A stretch of DNA of 64,000 bases from Terriglobia bacterium. Lineage in GTDB: Bacteria > Acidobacteriota > Terriglobia > Terriglobales > Acidobacteriaceae. The position numbers and the translations under genes are program-made. The DNA lies in the NCBI GenBank assembly GCA_020073565.1, contig JAIQEY010000007.1, forward strand, positions 1-64,000, read 5' to 3'. The notes below the pieces were generated by a model that ran no database searches, was not told where the DNA came from, and saw nothing but the letters and a program-made list of their open reading frames with translations. Below are positions 48,841-57,998 of this stretch, piece by piece; position 1 is the stretch's first letter, and each line of letters begins with the position of its first letter.

Positions 48841-51800
48841 ATGCCGCAAGACGTTGCCCCACCTCCTCCGACCCGTCCCGCGCACCTCGATGCCGTCTCC
48901 CTCGAAGCCGCGCTCCGGCGCCATCTTTGCGGCGAAGTTCGCTTCGACGCCGGCAGCCGCGCCCTCTACGCCACCGACGGCTCGAACTACCGCCAGGTCC
49001 CCATCGGCGTTGTCATCCCGCGCGACAAAGAAGACGTGCTCGCCACCGTGGCACTCTGTCGCGATCACCACGCCCCGTTGCTCGCCCGTGGCGGAGGCAC
49101 ATCGCTCGCCGGACAATGCTGCAACGTCGCCATAGTCCTCGACTTTTCGAAGTACATGGCGAACATTCTCGAAATAGATCCCGCAAAGCGCATCGCGCGC
49201 GTCGAACCCGGCGTAATCCTCGACCATCTCCGCGCCGAAGCCGAGAAGCATCACCTGACCTTTGCGCCCGATCCCGCAACGCACGACCGCTGCACCCTCG
49301 GCGGGATGATCGGCAACAACTCCTGCGGCGTGCACTCGATCATGGCCGGCAAGACCGACGACAACATCGAGGCGCTCGAAGTCCTCACCTACGACGGCCA
49401 GTGCCTGCACGTGGGCGCAACCAGCGACGAAGATTGCGCCCGCATCCAGCGCGAAGGGGGACGCCGAGCCCAGATCTACTCCGGCCTCAAGGCGCTAGCC
49501 GACCGCTACGGCGATCACGTCCGCCGCCAGTTTCCAAACATTCCGCGCCGCGTCTCCGGATACAACCTGAACCACCTGCTCCCCGAAAACGGCTTTCATG
49601 TTGGGCGCACGCTAGTTGGCTCCGAAGGCACCTGCGTCACGATCCTCGAAGCCACCTGCCGCCTCGTCGAGAGCCCGCCCGCCCGCGTTCTGCTGGTGAT
49701 CGGATGGCCCGACATCTACCTCTGCGCCGACCACGTCCCAGAAATCATGTCGCACGGCCCCATCGGCCTGGAAGGCTTCGACGACATCATCGTTCACTCC
49801 AGCCGCCGCAAGGGCCTCAACCTCGAAGGCATCGCGATGCTGCCGGAAGGCAGCGGATGGCTGATGGTCGAGTTCGGCGCAAACGAAGTCGAAGAAGCCG
49901 AAGCCCAGGCGCGGCACCTGATGCAAGTTCTCGATCGTTCCGCTACCTCACCCAACATGCACCTCTTTACCGACGCCCGCCAGGCGCGTCGCATCTGGGA
50001 CCTCCGGGAGTCGAGCCTGGGCGTGACGTCGCACGTTCCCGGTGAGCCCATCCGCTGGGAAGGATTCGAAGACTCCGCCGTAGCTCCCGATAAACTTGGC
50101 GCGTATCTGCGCGAGCTGCGCAAGCTCATGCAGGACTTCCACTATGACGGCGCATTCTACGGTCACTTTGGCCACGCCTGCGTGCACACACGCATGGACT
50201 ACGATCTCGAATCGACGGAAGGCGTGCGCAAATTCCGCCAGTTCATGGAGGAGGCAGCCGACTTGGTTGTTCGCTACGGGGGTTCGCTCTCCGGTGAGCA
50301 CGGAGACGGGCAGGCGCGCGGCGAACTTCTGCCCAAAATGTTCGGTCCCGAACTGATGCAGGCCTTCCGCGAGTTCAAGTCGCTCTGGGATCCGGACTGG
50401 AAGATGAATCCCGGCAAGCTGATCGAGCCCTATCGTCTCGACGAGAATCTGCGCCTCGGCCCCGCGTACGATCCGTGGGAGCCGATGACGCATTTCAAGT
50501 TCCCCGAGGATCATGGCAGCCTGGCCAGCGCCACGCTGCGCTGTGTGGGAGTAGGCAAATGCCGCCGCGAAGAAGGCGGTGTGATGTGTCCCAGCTACCG
50601 CGTCACGCGGGACGAAGAGCACTCGACCCGCGGGCGAGCCCACCTGCTGTGGGAAATGACCAAGGGCGAAGTCATCAAGGACGGTTGGAAGAACGAAGCC
50701 GTCAAGGAATCGCTCGATCTCTGTCTCGCTTGCAAAGGCTGCAAGAGCGATTGCCCGGTAGGCGTCGACGTCGCCACGTACAAAGCGGAGTTCCTGTCAC
50801 ACTACTACGAAACCAATAGCCGTCCAATGAACGCGCTGGCATTTTCGAATATCGATCTATGGGCGAGGGCAGCGTCGCATGTTCCGGGCCTGGTGAATCT
50901 GACCACGCAGGTGCCTTTCCTGCGCGACTTGGCTAAGCTAGCCGGAGGAATCCCCGCCCAGCGCCGAATCCCGCGCTTCGCCCCGGAAACATTCCAGCAT
51001 TGGTGGGAGAATCGGTGGAGCGACGGGCGCCCCCGCCCGTCTCGCGTGGAGCGGGCGGGGCGCCCGCTCGACAGCCGGCGAGGCGCGGGCGCTACTGTCA
51101 TGCTCTGGGCCGACACCTTCAACAACAACTTCCTCCCCTCAACCGCCATGGCCGCCGCAGAAGTTCTCGAAGCCGCCGGGTTCGAAGTCCTTGTCCCGAG
51201 CGCCCACCTCTGCTGCGGCCGCCCGCTCTACGACGTAGGCATGCTCGACCGCGCCAAGAGCCTGCTCCTCCGGGTCATGGACGAACTCTACGTAGAAATT
51301 GAAGCCGGCACGCCGATCGTAGTCCTCGAACCCAGCTGCGCCGCCGTCTTCCGAGACGAACTCATCAACCTGTTCCCCAAGGACGAGCGAGCCCGCGCCC
51401 TCTCCAAACAAGTCTTCCTGCTCAGTGAATTTCTGGAACAGTACGCAAAGGATTTCCCCATCCCGAAGCTGGCCCGCAAGGCCCTCATCCACGGCCACTG
51501 CCATCACAAGGCGATCATGAAAATGACTGCCGAGGAAGCCGTGCTGCGCCGCATGGGTGTAGACTTCACCGCGCCCGCCCCCGGATGCTGTGGCATGGCC
51601 GGAGCCTTCGGCTTCGAAAAAGAGAAGTACGAGATTTCGAGGGCCATCGGAGAACTGGAACTGCTCCCCGCCGTCCGCCGAGCCCCCACCGACTGGCTCA
51701 TCGTCGCCGACGGCTACAGTTGCCGGGAGCAGATCGCCCAGGAAACCGACCGCCACGCCCTGCACTTAGCCGAAGTCCTCCAGATGGCCCTGCGCGAAGC

Positions 51801-51978
51801 CACCGAGAGTCCCGAAGGCATCCCGCTCTTCGACGCAGCCCCGCGCTACTACCCGGAAGACGCCTGGGTGCGCCCGCACGAAGCCGCTATCCAAAGATCG
51901 ATGAAGCGCACGGGGCTGGCGGTTGCTGGCATAGCGGCAGGAGCCGCCCTGCTATTTGCCCTGGCGAGAAAGCGCTGA
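48841..51978 (+). CDS. FAD/Fe-S D-2-hydroxyacid dehydrogenase, YdiJ type
   Basis: A 1045-residue fusion that oxidises a D-2-hydroxyacid (lactate, glycolate or 2-hydroxyglutarate) and feeds electrons to the quinone pool. Residues 1-280 form the PCMH FAD domain (LLARGGGTSLAGQCCNVAIV near 80), and the FAD-oxidase C-terminal domain runs to about 540. Two [4Fe-4S] motifs follow: CRREEGGVMC near 576 and CLACKGCKSDCP near 630. Two CCG motifs lie at about 789 and 916. A C-terminal transmembrane helix ends the protein. Residues about 727-751 are encoded by an intergenic-type GC-rich repeat inserted in frame. The ATG at 48841 is favoured since homology starts there; no clear ribosome-binding site is visible. 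Confidence 0.92.
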   Translation: MPQDVAPPPPTRPAHLDAVSLEAALRRHLCGEVRFDAGSRALYATDGSNYRQVPIGVVIPRDKEDVLATVALCRDHHAPLLARGGGTSLAGQCCNVAIVLDFSKYMANILEIDPAKRIARVEPGVILDHLRAEAEKHHLTFAPDPATHDRCTLGGMIGNNSCGVHSIMAGKTDDNIEALEVLTYDGQCLHVGATSDEDCARIQREGGRRAQIYSGLKALADRYGDHVRRQFPNIPRRVSGYNLNHLLPENGFHVGRTLVGSEGTCVTILEATCRLVESPPARVLLVIGWPDIYLCADHVPEIMSHGPIGLEGFDDIIVHSSRRKGLNLEGIAMLPEGSGWLMVEFGANEVEEAEAQARHLMQVLDRSATSPNMHLFTDARQARRIWDLRESSLGVTSHVPGEPIRWEGFEDSAVAPDKLGAYLRELRKLMQDFHYDGAFYGHFGHACVHTRMDYDLESTEGVRKFRQFMEEAADLVVRYGGSLSGEHGDGQARGELLPKMFGPELMQAFREFKSLWDPDWKMNPGKLIEPYRLDENLRLGPAYDPWEPMTHFKFPEDHGSLASATLRCVGVGKCRREEGGVMCPSYRVTRDEEHSTRGRAHLLWEMTKGEVIKDGWKNEAVKESLDLCLACKGCKSDCPVGVDVATYKAEFLSHYYETNSRPMNALAFSNIDLWARAASHVPGLVNLTTQVPFLRDLAKLAGGIPAQRRIPRFAPETFQHWWENRWSDGRPRPSRVERAGRPLDSRRGAGATVMLWADTFNNNFLPSTAMAAAEVLEAAGFEVLVPSAHLCCGRPLYDVGMLDRAKSLLLRVMDELYVEIEAGTPIVVLEPSCAAVFRDELINLFPKDERARALSKQVFLLSEFLEQYAKDFPIPKLARKALIHGHCHHKAIMKMTAEEAVLRRMGVDFTAPAPGCCGMAGAFGFEKEKYEISRAIGELELLPAVRRAPTDWLIVADGYSCREQIAQETDRHALHLAEVLQMALREATESPEGIPLFDAAPRYYPEDAWVRPHEAAIQRSMKRTGLAVAGIAAGAALLFALARKR
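51020..51097 (-). repeat. GCCGGCTGTC repeat, copy 4, inside a coding sequence
   Basis: In the reverse orientation this stretch contains the family words. CCCGCTCGACAGCCGGCG at 51063-51080 is the exact reverse complement of 27994-28011. The length is a multiple of three as far as the frame shows, and it codes for DGRPRPSRVERAGRPLDSRR-like residues without a stop. It lies in the linker between the Fe-S and the CCG domains of the dehydrogenase. Confidence 0.8.
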
Positions 51979-52051
51979 ACTCGTGTGGCGCGGACATTCC
52001 TGTCCGCGAGGCCCTGCCGCCCGATTTTTCGCTAGTGTTCTGGAGTTCATC

Positions 52052-52132
52052 AACCACAAAGGACACGAAGTTCCACAAAGGTGTGGAATCCCTGGAGAAT
52101 TTCCTTCGTGCTCCTTGGTGTCCTTTGTGGTT
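52052..52132. repeat. 30-bp-arm palindrome, CACGAAGG family, copy 3
   Basis: Left arm 52052-52081 and right arm 52103-52132 pair imperfectly around a 21-base spacer. Compared with copy 1 the arm order is inverted (AACCAC first). The other sequence between the dehydrogenase gene (ending 51978) and the next gene (52322) holds no recognisable feature. Confidence 0.88.
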
Positions 52133-52321
52133 AATCTAGGATACTGCCGGTTCTTCCTGAGTCGGCTCGCAACGCGTTGATAACACAAAGCTTACAGCGC
52201 CACTGCCCATCTCTCCCCTTTTCTGGGACAATAGCAAGGTAGCGTCGCACTCCCGCGACCCGCGTTCTGGCCCGACGTTTCGGGCCCGTTCGTTGCGCCC
52301 CTCGGAAGAAAGCAGAAACTT

Positions 52322-53470
52322 ATGGATACCGAAAAGACTACTCTGCTCACCCCGTCGTCTACGCGGTCCGCGGTCCAGCAGCAAGACAAGACACTGCAGG
52401 GGTCCGTGCACGTCCTTATCCAGTTCGATGTTTGCGAGGAGATCCGCCTCGACGCCCTGCGTGACATCTTCGGCGCCCGGCGCCAGGAAGCCAGCTTCAA
52501 GCACCCCGCTCCCGGATACGTCCGCTTCCAGCGCCCCCCGGTCGTCGAGCCGGTCGAGCCGCTGATTCTCGAAAGCGGCGAGCGCCTCGACGTCCAGATC
52601 AAGTACTACGACTATGGCGTGCTGAGCGTCGTCTTCGAGCTGCCTTTTTCCGGCGATTGGGACACGCTCGTCCGCCTGGCCAGCCGCTGGGTTTGGGACA
52701 CCGACTTCACCAGCTTCGCCCAGAAGATCGTCAAACAGAAAATTGAGCGCGCCCGCCCCGCGCTGGTCAAGCTTTACGACAGTTGGCTGCATGAAGATTA
52801 TTTCGTCTTCCATGTGCGCGATATCGTTGGAAGTCCGTCCGCCGCCGAGCTGCTCTCCAGCCAAGGTGGACGCATCGCCCAGATCGTGCGCGGCGAGAAC
52901 GTTCCCCTCTCCGATGGCGAGCAGCAGGAGATCATGCAGTCAAAGATTTCGTACTACCCCAACGATCTCGCCGTCATCAGCTGGAACGGGGCGTTCCTCT
53001 ATGACAGCGCCGCCGGTGCGGAAACCGTTATCCAGTTGCTCGAATACGCGAACTCCCAGCTGCTCGAGTTCCGCCACTACGACGAACTGCTGACCCGCGA
53101 ACTGCAGAGCGTCTACGACTTCATGGACCACGGCAAGACCGGCATCCTCGCCCGCTGGCGCACCGCCAAACGCGCCACCCGCCTGCACACCGTCCTGCTC
53201 GACGTGGACGAACTCACCGAGCGCGCCGACAACGCCATCAAGTTCCTCAGCGACATGTTCTCCGCGCGCCTCTACAAAGTCGCCGCCTCGAAAATCGGCG
53301 TCACCGACTACAAAGATCTGGTCAACCAGAAAGTCCACACTGCCGAAGAGCTCTACCGCTTCATGGTCGACCAGTTCCACCAGAGCCGAGCGTTCGTGCT
53401 GGAACTGATGGTGGTGATTATCCTGATCATTGACCTGATCTGGCTGTTCAAGGGAGCGATACCGATCTAG
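52322..53470 (+). CDS. RMD1/DUF155-like membrane-anchored protein
   Basis: A 382-residue mostly soluble protein with one C-terminal transmembrane helix (residues about 358-376, ELMVVIILIIDLIWLF). The central YYDYGVLSVVFELPF and ISYYPNDLAVISWNGAFLYD segments and the helical stretch before the anchor resemble the RMD1/YagE (DUF155) family, which includes proteins of mitochondria and bacteria with no known reaction. GGAAGAAAG precedes the ATG. The gene is well separated from neighbours. Confidence 0.62.
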   Translation: MDTEKTTLLTPSSTRSAVQQQDKTLQGSVHVLIQFDVCEEIRLDALRDIFGARRQEASFKHPAPGYVRFQRPPVVEPVEPLILESGERLDVQIKYYDYGVLSVVFELPFSGDWDTLVRLASRWVWDTDFTSFAQKIVKQKIERARPALVKLYDSWLHEDYFVFHVRDIVGSPSAAELLSSQGGRIAQIVRGENVPLSDGEQQEIMQSKISYYPNDLAVISWNGAFLYDSAAGAETVIQLLEYANSQLLEFRHYDELLTRELQSVYDFMDHGKTGILARWRTAKRATRLHTVLLDVDELTERADNAIKFLSDMFSARLYKVAASKIGVTDYKDLVNQKVHTAEELYRFMVDQFHQSRAFVLELMVVIILIIDLIWLFKGAIPI

Positions 53471-53506
53471 ACTTCATGCCAAAATGTCGCGTCCGGACGG
53501 CGTACA

Positions 53507-54403
53507 ATGGCGGGCATGAAGGGGGTTACTGCACGAGTGAAAAAGGAAGAGGGTGCCCGGTTTCTCCATTACTTTGGCCCTTTGCTTGATACTTTGCGCG
53601 GTCTTGGTGGCTCAGGTACTCCTGACGAGGTTGTTGAGCGGATCGCCACCGACCTTAATCTCTCGGATGAACTCCAAAATGAAACGTTGCCGTCTGGCGA
53701 ACCGCGCCTGCGTAATCAAGTGGCTTGGGCAAGATTCTATCTAGTTCGTGAAGGGCTGCTCGACTCATCCAGACGCGGTGTCTGGAGTCTGACAGAGCGA
53801 GGTCGATCCGCTACGCTTTCCCTTGAACAAGCGCGAGAAATCCGCCGAAAATGGGTTCGTGTTTTTGAGTCGGAACGCCGGAAAAGGTCAGACGATGTAC
53901 GTGGCAACACTGCACCGGTGGAAGAAGAGTCTGAGGTATTAACGGATCTTCATGGTCAAGTCATCGAACTACTTCGAAGCTTGCCAGCGGAGGGCTTTGA
54001 ACGACTATCGCAGCGCTTACTGCGTGAGGCAGGTTTTATCCAAGTGGTTGTTACTGGCCGAAGTGGCGACGGTGGCATAGACGGACACGGAACACTCCAA
54101 GTGAATCCGCTCGTCTCATTCAGGGTGCTATTTCAATGTAAACGCTATACCGGCTCTGTTTCTCCCTCACAGGTACGTGACTTTCGAGGAGCTATGTCCG
54201 GCCGGACCGACAAGGGCATTATCATCACGACTGGCACTTTCACAGCTGAAGCCCGTCGCGAAGCCGCTAGAGACGGCGTCCCACCAATCGAGCTTATAGA
54301 CGGAGAAAAGCTCGTCGAGATGTTTAAGGACCTAGAATTCGGCCTCAGACCTGCGAAAACCTATGACATCGATAAGACTTTCTTTGAAGAGTTTAAGAAA
54401 TAG
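53507..54403 (+). CDS. Mrr-type restriction endonuclease
   Basis: A 298-residue nuclease of the Mrr family, which cleaves DNA carrying foreign modifications. Residues about 15-115 form the N-terminal winged-helix Mrr_N domain (RLRNQVAWARFYLVREGLLD). The C-terminal PD-(D/E)xK domain has an FERLSQRLLREAGF helix, the GDGGIDG acidic site near residue 187 and FQCKRY near 209, followed by TDKGIIITTGTF. All catalytic positions are there. The gene is less GC-rich than its neighbours and lacks a partner methylase, as expected for a type IV enzyme, and it was probably acquired horizontally. TACAAT directly before the ATG hints at a nearly leaderless mRNA. Confidence 0.88.
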   Translation: MAGMKGVTARVKKEEGARFLHYFGPLLDTLRGLGGSGTPDEVVERIATDLNLSDELQNETLPSGEPRLRNQVAWARFYLVREGLLDSSRRGVWSLTERGRSATLSLEQAREIRRKWVRVFESERRKRSDDVRGNTAPVEEESEVLTDLHGQVIELLRSLPAEGFERLSQRLLREAGFIQVVVTGRSGDGGIDGHGTLQVNPLVSFRVLFQCKRYTGSVSPSQVRDFRGAMSGRTDKGIIITTGTFTAEARREAARDGVPPIELIDGEKLVEMFKDLEFGLRPAKTYDIDKTFFEEFKK

Positions 54404-54456
54404 CCTGCGGAAGTCCCTGGAGAAGTAGCTAAGCGCCCTGGCACTTTCTACAGTCC

Positions 54457-54744
54457 GTGATCGCCCACCTCACCCTCGAACTCCGCATCGAAGTCGCGCA
54501 CTCCCTCAAGGACAAGCGCCAAGTCACGCGCAGCCTGAAAGACCGCCTCCGCGCTTCCTTCAACGTCTCGGTCGCGGAGCTGGACCCGAGCAATCTTTGG
54601 AACCAGGCCACCATCGGAGTGGTCGCCATCTCCCACTCCCGCGACTACCTCGACGGCCTGATGAAGAACGTGGAGCGCGCGGCCACCCGCATTGCCAACA
54701 ACCTCGGCGCGGAAATCACGGATTCGTTTGTGGAATTCCTATAG
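54457..54744 (+). CDS. ylxP: YlxP-like protein (DUF503)
   Basis: A 95-residue protein of the DUF503/YlxP family. The pattern ELRIEVAHSLKDKRQVTRSL at the start, then FNVSVAEL and IGVVAISHS, is diagnostic. YlxP is associated with ribosome maturation and is commonly encoded between infB and rbfA. Here rbfA follows, but infB is not the upstream gene; an Mrr nuclease gene is. The start is a GTG. Confidence 0.87.
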   Translation: MIAHLTLELRIEVAHSLKDKRQVTRSLKDRLRASFNVSVAELDPSNLWNQATIGVVAISHSRDYLDGLMKNVERAATRIANNLGAEITDSFVEFL

Positions 54745-54846
54745 AGACCGTAGCGCTGCCGCCCTCGGCGGCTGTCGCGGTCACCTTGTCCGCACTCTGA
54801 AGACAGGGTGCCTTCAGGACAGCCGGCGGGTCGCCGGCGCTACGCA
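54745..54846. repeat. GCCGGCTGTC repeat, copy 5
   Basis: The gap between ylxP and rbfA begins ACCGTAGCGCTGCCGCC, contains GGCGGCTGTCGCGG, and ends CAGCCGGCGGGTCGCCGGCG-CTACG. The ends are inverted versions of each other (GTAGCGC...GCGCTAC), making a large palindrome. It belongs to the GCCGGCTGTC family. Confidence 0.65.
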
Positions 54847-54886
54847 CGTGAGACCTCTTTTTCTGCTATGCTAAGCGGTTTTCCCT

Positions 54887-55258
54887 ATGGAACGTCGTGG
54901 CCAAAAATATCACCGGGATCGTCTGAGCGAGGCGCTGCGGGAGGAGATTGAAACCATCCTCGAAGGTGAGTTGGGAGATCCTCGCATCGGCTTGGCCAGC
55001 GTCTCCGAGGTGCAGATGGCCGAGGATGCCCGCTCGGCCCGCGTCCTGGTCACGGTTGCCGGCGACGACGATGAAGCCGAGCGCACGCTCGAAGGGCTGG
55101 ATGCCGCCAAGAATTACGTGCGCCACGAACTGGCCGACCGCCTGCGCCTGCGTCGCCCGCCGGAACTTTTCTTCCAGGTGGACCGTTCTCATCAGCTGGA
55201 AAGTCGCGTGGAAGAACTGCTCGAGCGCGCAAAAAAGCGTCGCAAAAAGGAGTCCTGA
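54887..55258 (+). CDS. rbfA: Ribosome-binding factor A
   Basis: A 123-residue KH-fold assembly factor of the 30S subunit. The typical order is present: RLSEALREEIETIL near residue 14, DPRIGLASVSEVQMAEDARSA near 32-50 and RHELADRLRLRRPPELFFQVD near 78-98. A basic tail RAKKRRKKES follows. It is read in the same direction as ylxP and nrnA, as in the standard translation operon. Confidence 0.95.
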   Translation: MERRGQKYHRDRLSEALREEIETILEGELGDPRIGLASVSEVQMAEDARSARVLVTVAGDDDEAERTLEGLDAAKNYVRHELADRLRLRRPPELFFQVDRSHQLESRVEELLERAKKRRKKES

Positions 55259-55308
55259 ATAGCCGGCAAAACTCAGATCTAGCGTTCGCTGGCGGGTGAA
55301 GCTTTCCC

Positions 55309-56271
55309 ATGTTGGACCGTGTCTTAAGAGAGATTCGCGCGCGCCACCGCTTCATCGTGACCTCGCATGCCCGGCCCGACGGCGACGGCATCGGGTCCGC
55401 GCTCGCCTGCGGCCAGATCCTGCAAGTGATGGGGAAAGACGCCGAGGTTGTTATGCACGACGGCGTCCCGCGCATCTACCAGAACCTGCCCTTCGCTGAT
55501 CGTGCCATCCAGGCCGACGCGGTTCCGCCTAACGATGCCGTCATCCTGCTGGAATGTGACAGCATCAAGCGCACGTTGCTCGAGGGTCTCGACAATTGCT
55601 TTCTCATCAACATTGACCACCACGCCAGCGGCCGCGAGTTCGCCCACATCAACTGGATCGATTTCACCGTCATGGCGACTGCCGAACTCGTTTACCGCCT
55701 GGCCCGGCTCGCCTGCGTACCCATCGACGCAAATATTGCTACCTGTCTTTACACCGCGCTCATGACCGACACCGGCTCGTTCATGTTTGAAGGCACCAAC
55801 GAGCACACGTTCACGGTCGCGCGCGAACTCGTGCTCGCCGGGGCCGATCCCGCCCTGTGCGCTCGCCACATCTACTTCGGACATTCCACGGCCAAAATGC
55901 GTCTGCTGGGCGCCGCGCTTTCCAACCTGCACCGCGAAGGCCCGCTGGCCTGGATCTGGGTGACGCAGGAACAGATGCAGCGATTCGGTGCCCGCGAAGA
56001 AGATTGCGAAGGAATCGTTAACTACGCGCTCTCGATCGGCGACGTGCAGGTGGCCATCTTCTTCCGCGAACTGCCCGATCAGCGTTACCGCATCAGCCTG
56101 CGCAGCAAAGGAGAGATCAACGTCTCCACCGTGGCCGAGCATTTCGGTGGTGGCGGCCACAAATGCGCCAGTGGCTGTTCCCTCGACGGACCTCTGGCGA
56201 TCGCGGTAGCGAGGGTCGTCGAGCGCCTGCGCGCCGAGGCAGCAACCAGTACCAATGCGTTTACGAGATAA
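55309..56271 (+). CDS. nrnA: NrnA-type oligoribonuclease/pAp phosphatase
   Basis: A 320-residue DHH/DHHA1 phosphoesterase that degrades nanoRNA and dephosphorylates 3'-phosphoadenosine 5'-phosphate. The metal motifs are HARPDGDGIGSA near residues 20-31, an ECD motif near 84, the DHHAS motif near 104 and a TDTGSFMFEG stretch near 157. The C-terminal GGGGHKCASG near 280 is the DHHA1 nucleic-acid contact. It follows rbfA by 50 bases and is likely co-transcribed. Confidence 0.94.
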   Translation: MLDRVLREIRARHRFIVTSHARPDGDGIGSALACGQILQVMGKDAEVVMHDGVPRIYQNLPFADRAIQADAVPPNDAVILLECDSIKRTLLEGLDNCFLINIDHHASGREFAHINWIDFTVMATAELVYRLARLACVPIDANIATCLYTALMTDTGSFMFEGTNEHTFTVARELVLAGADPALCARHIYFGHSTAKMRLLGAALSNLHREGPLAWIWVTQEQMQRFGAREEDCEGIVNYALSIGDVQVAIFFRELPDQRYRISLRSKGEINVSTVAEHFGGGGHKCASGCSLDGPLAIAVARVVERLRAEAATSTNAFTR

Positions 56272-56277
56272 TCCCCG

Positions 56278-57876
56278 GTGAATATGCGAACGCGCACTGA
56301 AGTGTTGCTGCTGGTAGCGTTCTGCGGATTTCTTTTTTTCTACGGTCTCGGCGCCTTCGGCTTGCTCGGCGCCGATGAGCCACGCTATGCCCAGGTCGCG
56401 CGCGAAATGCTAGAGCGCCACGACTGGATCACGCCCACCCTCCAAGGCAAACCGTGGCTGGAAAAGCCCGTCCTCTATTACTGGCAAGCCATCGCTTCGT
56501 ACTCGGTTTTTGGGGTTACGGATCAGACCGCCCGCCTGCCAGCAGCGTTCGATGCCGCCCTCATGATCGCGGCTATCTATTTTTTCCTGCGCCGTTTCCG
56601 CCCCGGGACCGAAGAGGACGGCGCGTTAATCACCGCCGGTTCTGCCGCCGTCGTCGCGTTCGCGCGCGCGGCCGCCACCGACATGCCCCTGGCTGCAACC
56701 TTCACGATCGCCCTGCTCGCCTGGTATGCGTGGTATGAGAGCGGGAAGCGCATCTATCTCGCCGCATTCTATGTTTTTCTGGCCTTGGGAACTCTGGCCA
56801 AGGGCCCGGTCGCGCCCGCTCTTGCGGCAGTCATCGTTCTGGTTTTCGCTGCTGCCAAGCGCGACTGGCGCGCCGCTTTCCGCACGCTCTGGATTCCCGG
56901 CATCGCGCTCTTCCTTGCCGTCGCGCTCCCTTGGTATATCGCGGTGCAACTGCGGAATCCTGAGTTCTTCCGCGTCTTCATCCTCGAACATAACCTGGCC
57001 CGCTTCAGTAAGGACGTGTATCACCACCGCCAGCCCTTCTGGTTCTACATTCCCATCCTGCTCCTGAGCCTCATGCCGTGGACGCTTTGGCTGATCCTGG
57101 CCATCGTCGAACGCGTGCGATTGATTTGGGCGGAAGGGAAGAGCGCTTTCGCAGCCGCCGAGGATTCCTGGCAGCTCTTCCTGTTGATCTGGCTGCTTGT
57201 ACCGGCCGTCTTCTTCAGTGCATCACAATCGAAGTTGCCGGGATACATTCTGCCGGCGATTCCCGCCGGGGCTCTGCTTGTCTCCGAGTACCTCGCCGCC
57301 CGCCGCACCCAAGAGACAAGAATGTCTTTGCCGCTGGCGGCGGTTCACGGAGCCCTCTGCGGGCTGCTGGTTTTCGGAGCGCTCTCGGCGGCGTCGATTC
57401 AAATGAACCACCGTCTCGTCTGGGCCACGGGAACAGCCGTCGCCTCAGCGATTGCAGCGGTTCTTGCGGTAGGAATCGCCGCCGCCCTGCTTTCCCGCAA
57501 CGGCTTTCGCCTGCTGCGCTCGGCGACTATGCTGGCCATCGTCGTGAGCGTTGGGGTGATCCTGCGCATGGCCGCCCCCGTCATCGACGCAACCCAGTCC
57601 GCTCGGCCGGTCGCGGAAAGCATTCAAGCCTTTTCCCACGAGCCGGTGCCGTTTGCGGTTTACAAAATCAGTCGCGAGCAGGAATACGGTCTCCAGTTCT
57701 ATCTGAATCGTCCGGCGCAGCATTACGAGAACGGCGATGTGCCCTCCGATGCTCACGTTCTGGTGACGGCACAAAGTCTGCAGTCCCAGGTCGCCCAACT
57801 TGTTCCGGGACGCCGAGTATCATACTTAACCAGCGTTCCCGCCCAGAACTTGGTTCTCTACTGGGTGGGAAAGTGA
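56278..57876 (+). CDS. ArnT/PMT-like membrane glycosyltransferase
   Basis: A 532-residue GT-C type enzyme with about twelve transmembrane helices that would move a sugar from a polyprenyl-phosphate donor at the periplasmic side. The first loop carries the GLLGADEPRYAQVAREMLER motif with the catalytic Asp-Glu (about residues 28-47), then KPWLEKPVLYYWQAIASYSVFG. The acceptor is unknown; lipid A aminoarabinose transferase is one known activity. The GTG at 56278 is six bases after nrnA; an ATG two codons later (56284) may be the real start. It is possibly in the rbfA-nrnA operon. Confidence 0.9.
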   Translation: MNMRTRTEVLLLVAFCGFLFFYGLGAFGLLGADEPRYAQVAREMLERHDWITPTLQGKPWLEKPVLYYWQAIASYSVFGVTDQTARLPAAFDAALMIAAIYFFLRRFRPGTEEDGALITAGSAAVVAFARAAATDMPLAATFTIALLAWYAWYESGKRIYLAAFYVFLALGTLAKGPVAPALAAVIVLVFAAAKRDWRAAFRTLWIPGIALFLAVALPWYIAVQLRNPEFFRVFILEHNLARFSKDVYHHRQPFWFYIPILLLSLMPWTLWLILAIVERVRLIWAEGKSAFAAAEDSWQLFLLIWLLVPAVFFSASQSKLPGYILPAIPAGALLVSEYLAARRTQETRMSLPLAAVHGALCGLLVFGALSAASIQMNHRLVWATGTAVASAIAAVLAVGIAAALLSRNGFRLLRSATMLAIVVSVGVILRMAAPVIDATQSARPVAESIQAFSHEPVPFAVYKISREQEYGLQFYLNRPAQHYENGDVPSDAHVLVTAQSLQSQVAQLVPGRRVSYLTSVPAQNLVLYWVGK

Positions 57877-57879
57877 CAA

Positions 57880-57990
57880 GGTTGCCAGGTTTCAAAGTTC
57901 GCTAGTTTCAAGGATTGATTCCTGCCATCTCGGCTGCCTCTGCGGTGGTGTACCCTGAAACCTTGAAACGTTGAAACTCTGAAACCTGGC
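57880..57990. repeat. TTTCAAAG-type palindromic repeat, copy 2
   Basis: The left side holds CAAGGTTGCCAGGTTTCAAA and GTTTCAAGG. The right side holds CCTTGAAACGTTGAAACTCT and GAAACCTGG in reverse complement. About 45 bases separate the arms, as in copy 1 at 7821. It separates the glycosyltransferase and acetyltransferase genes. Confidence 0.7.
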
Positions 57991-57998
57991 CTTTCCTA

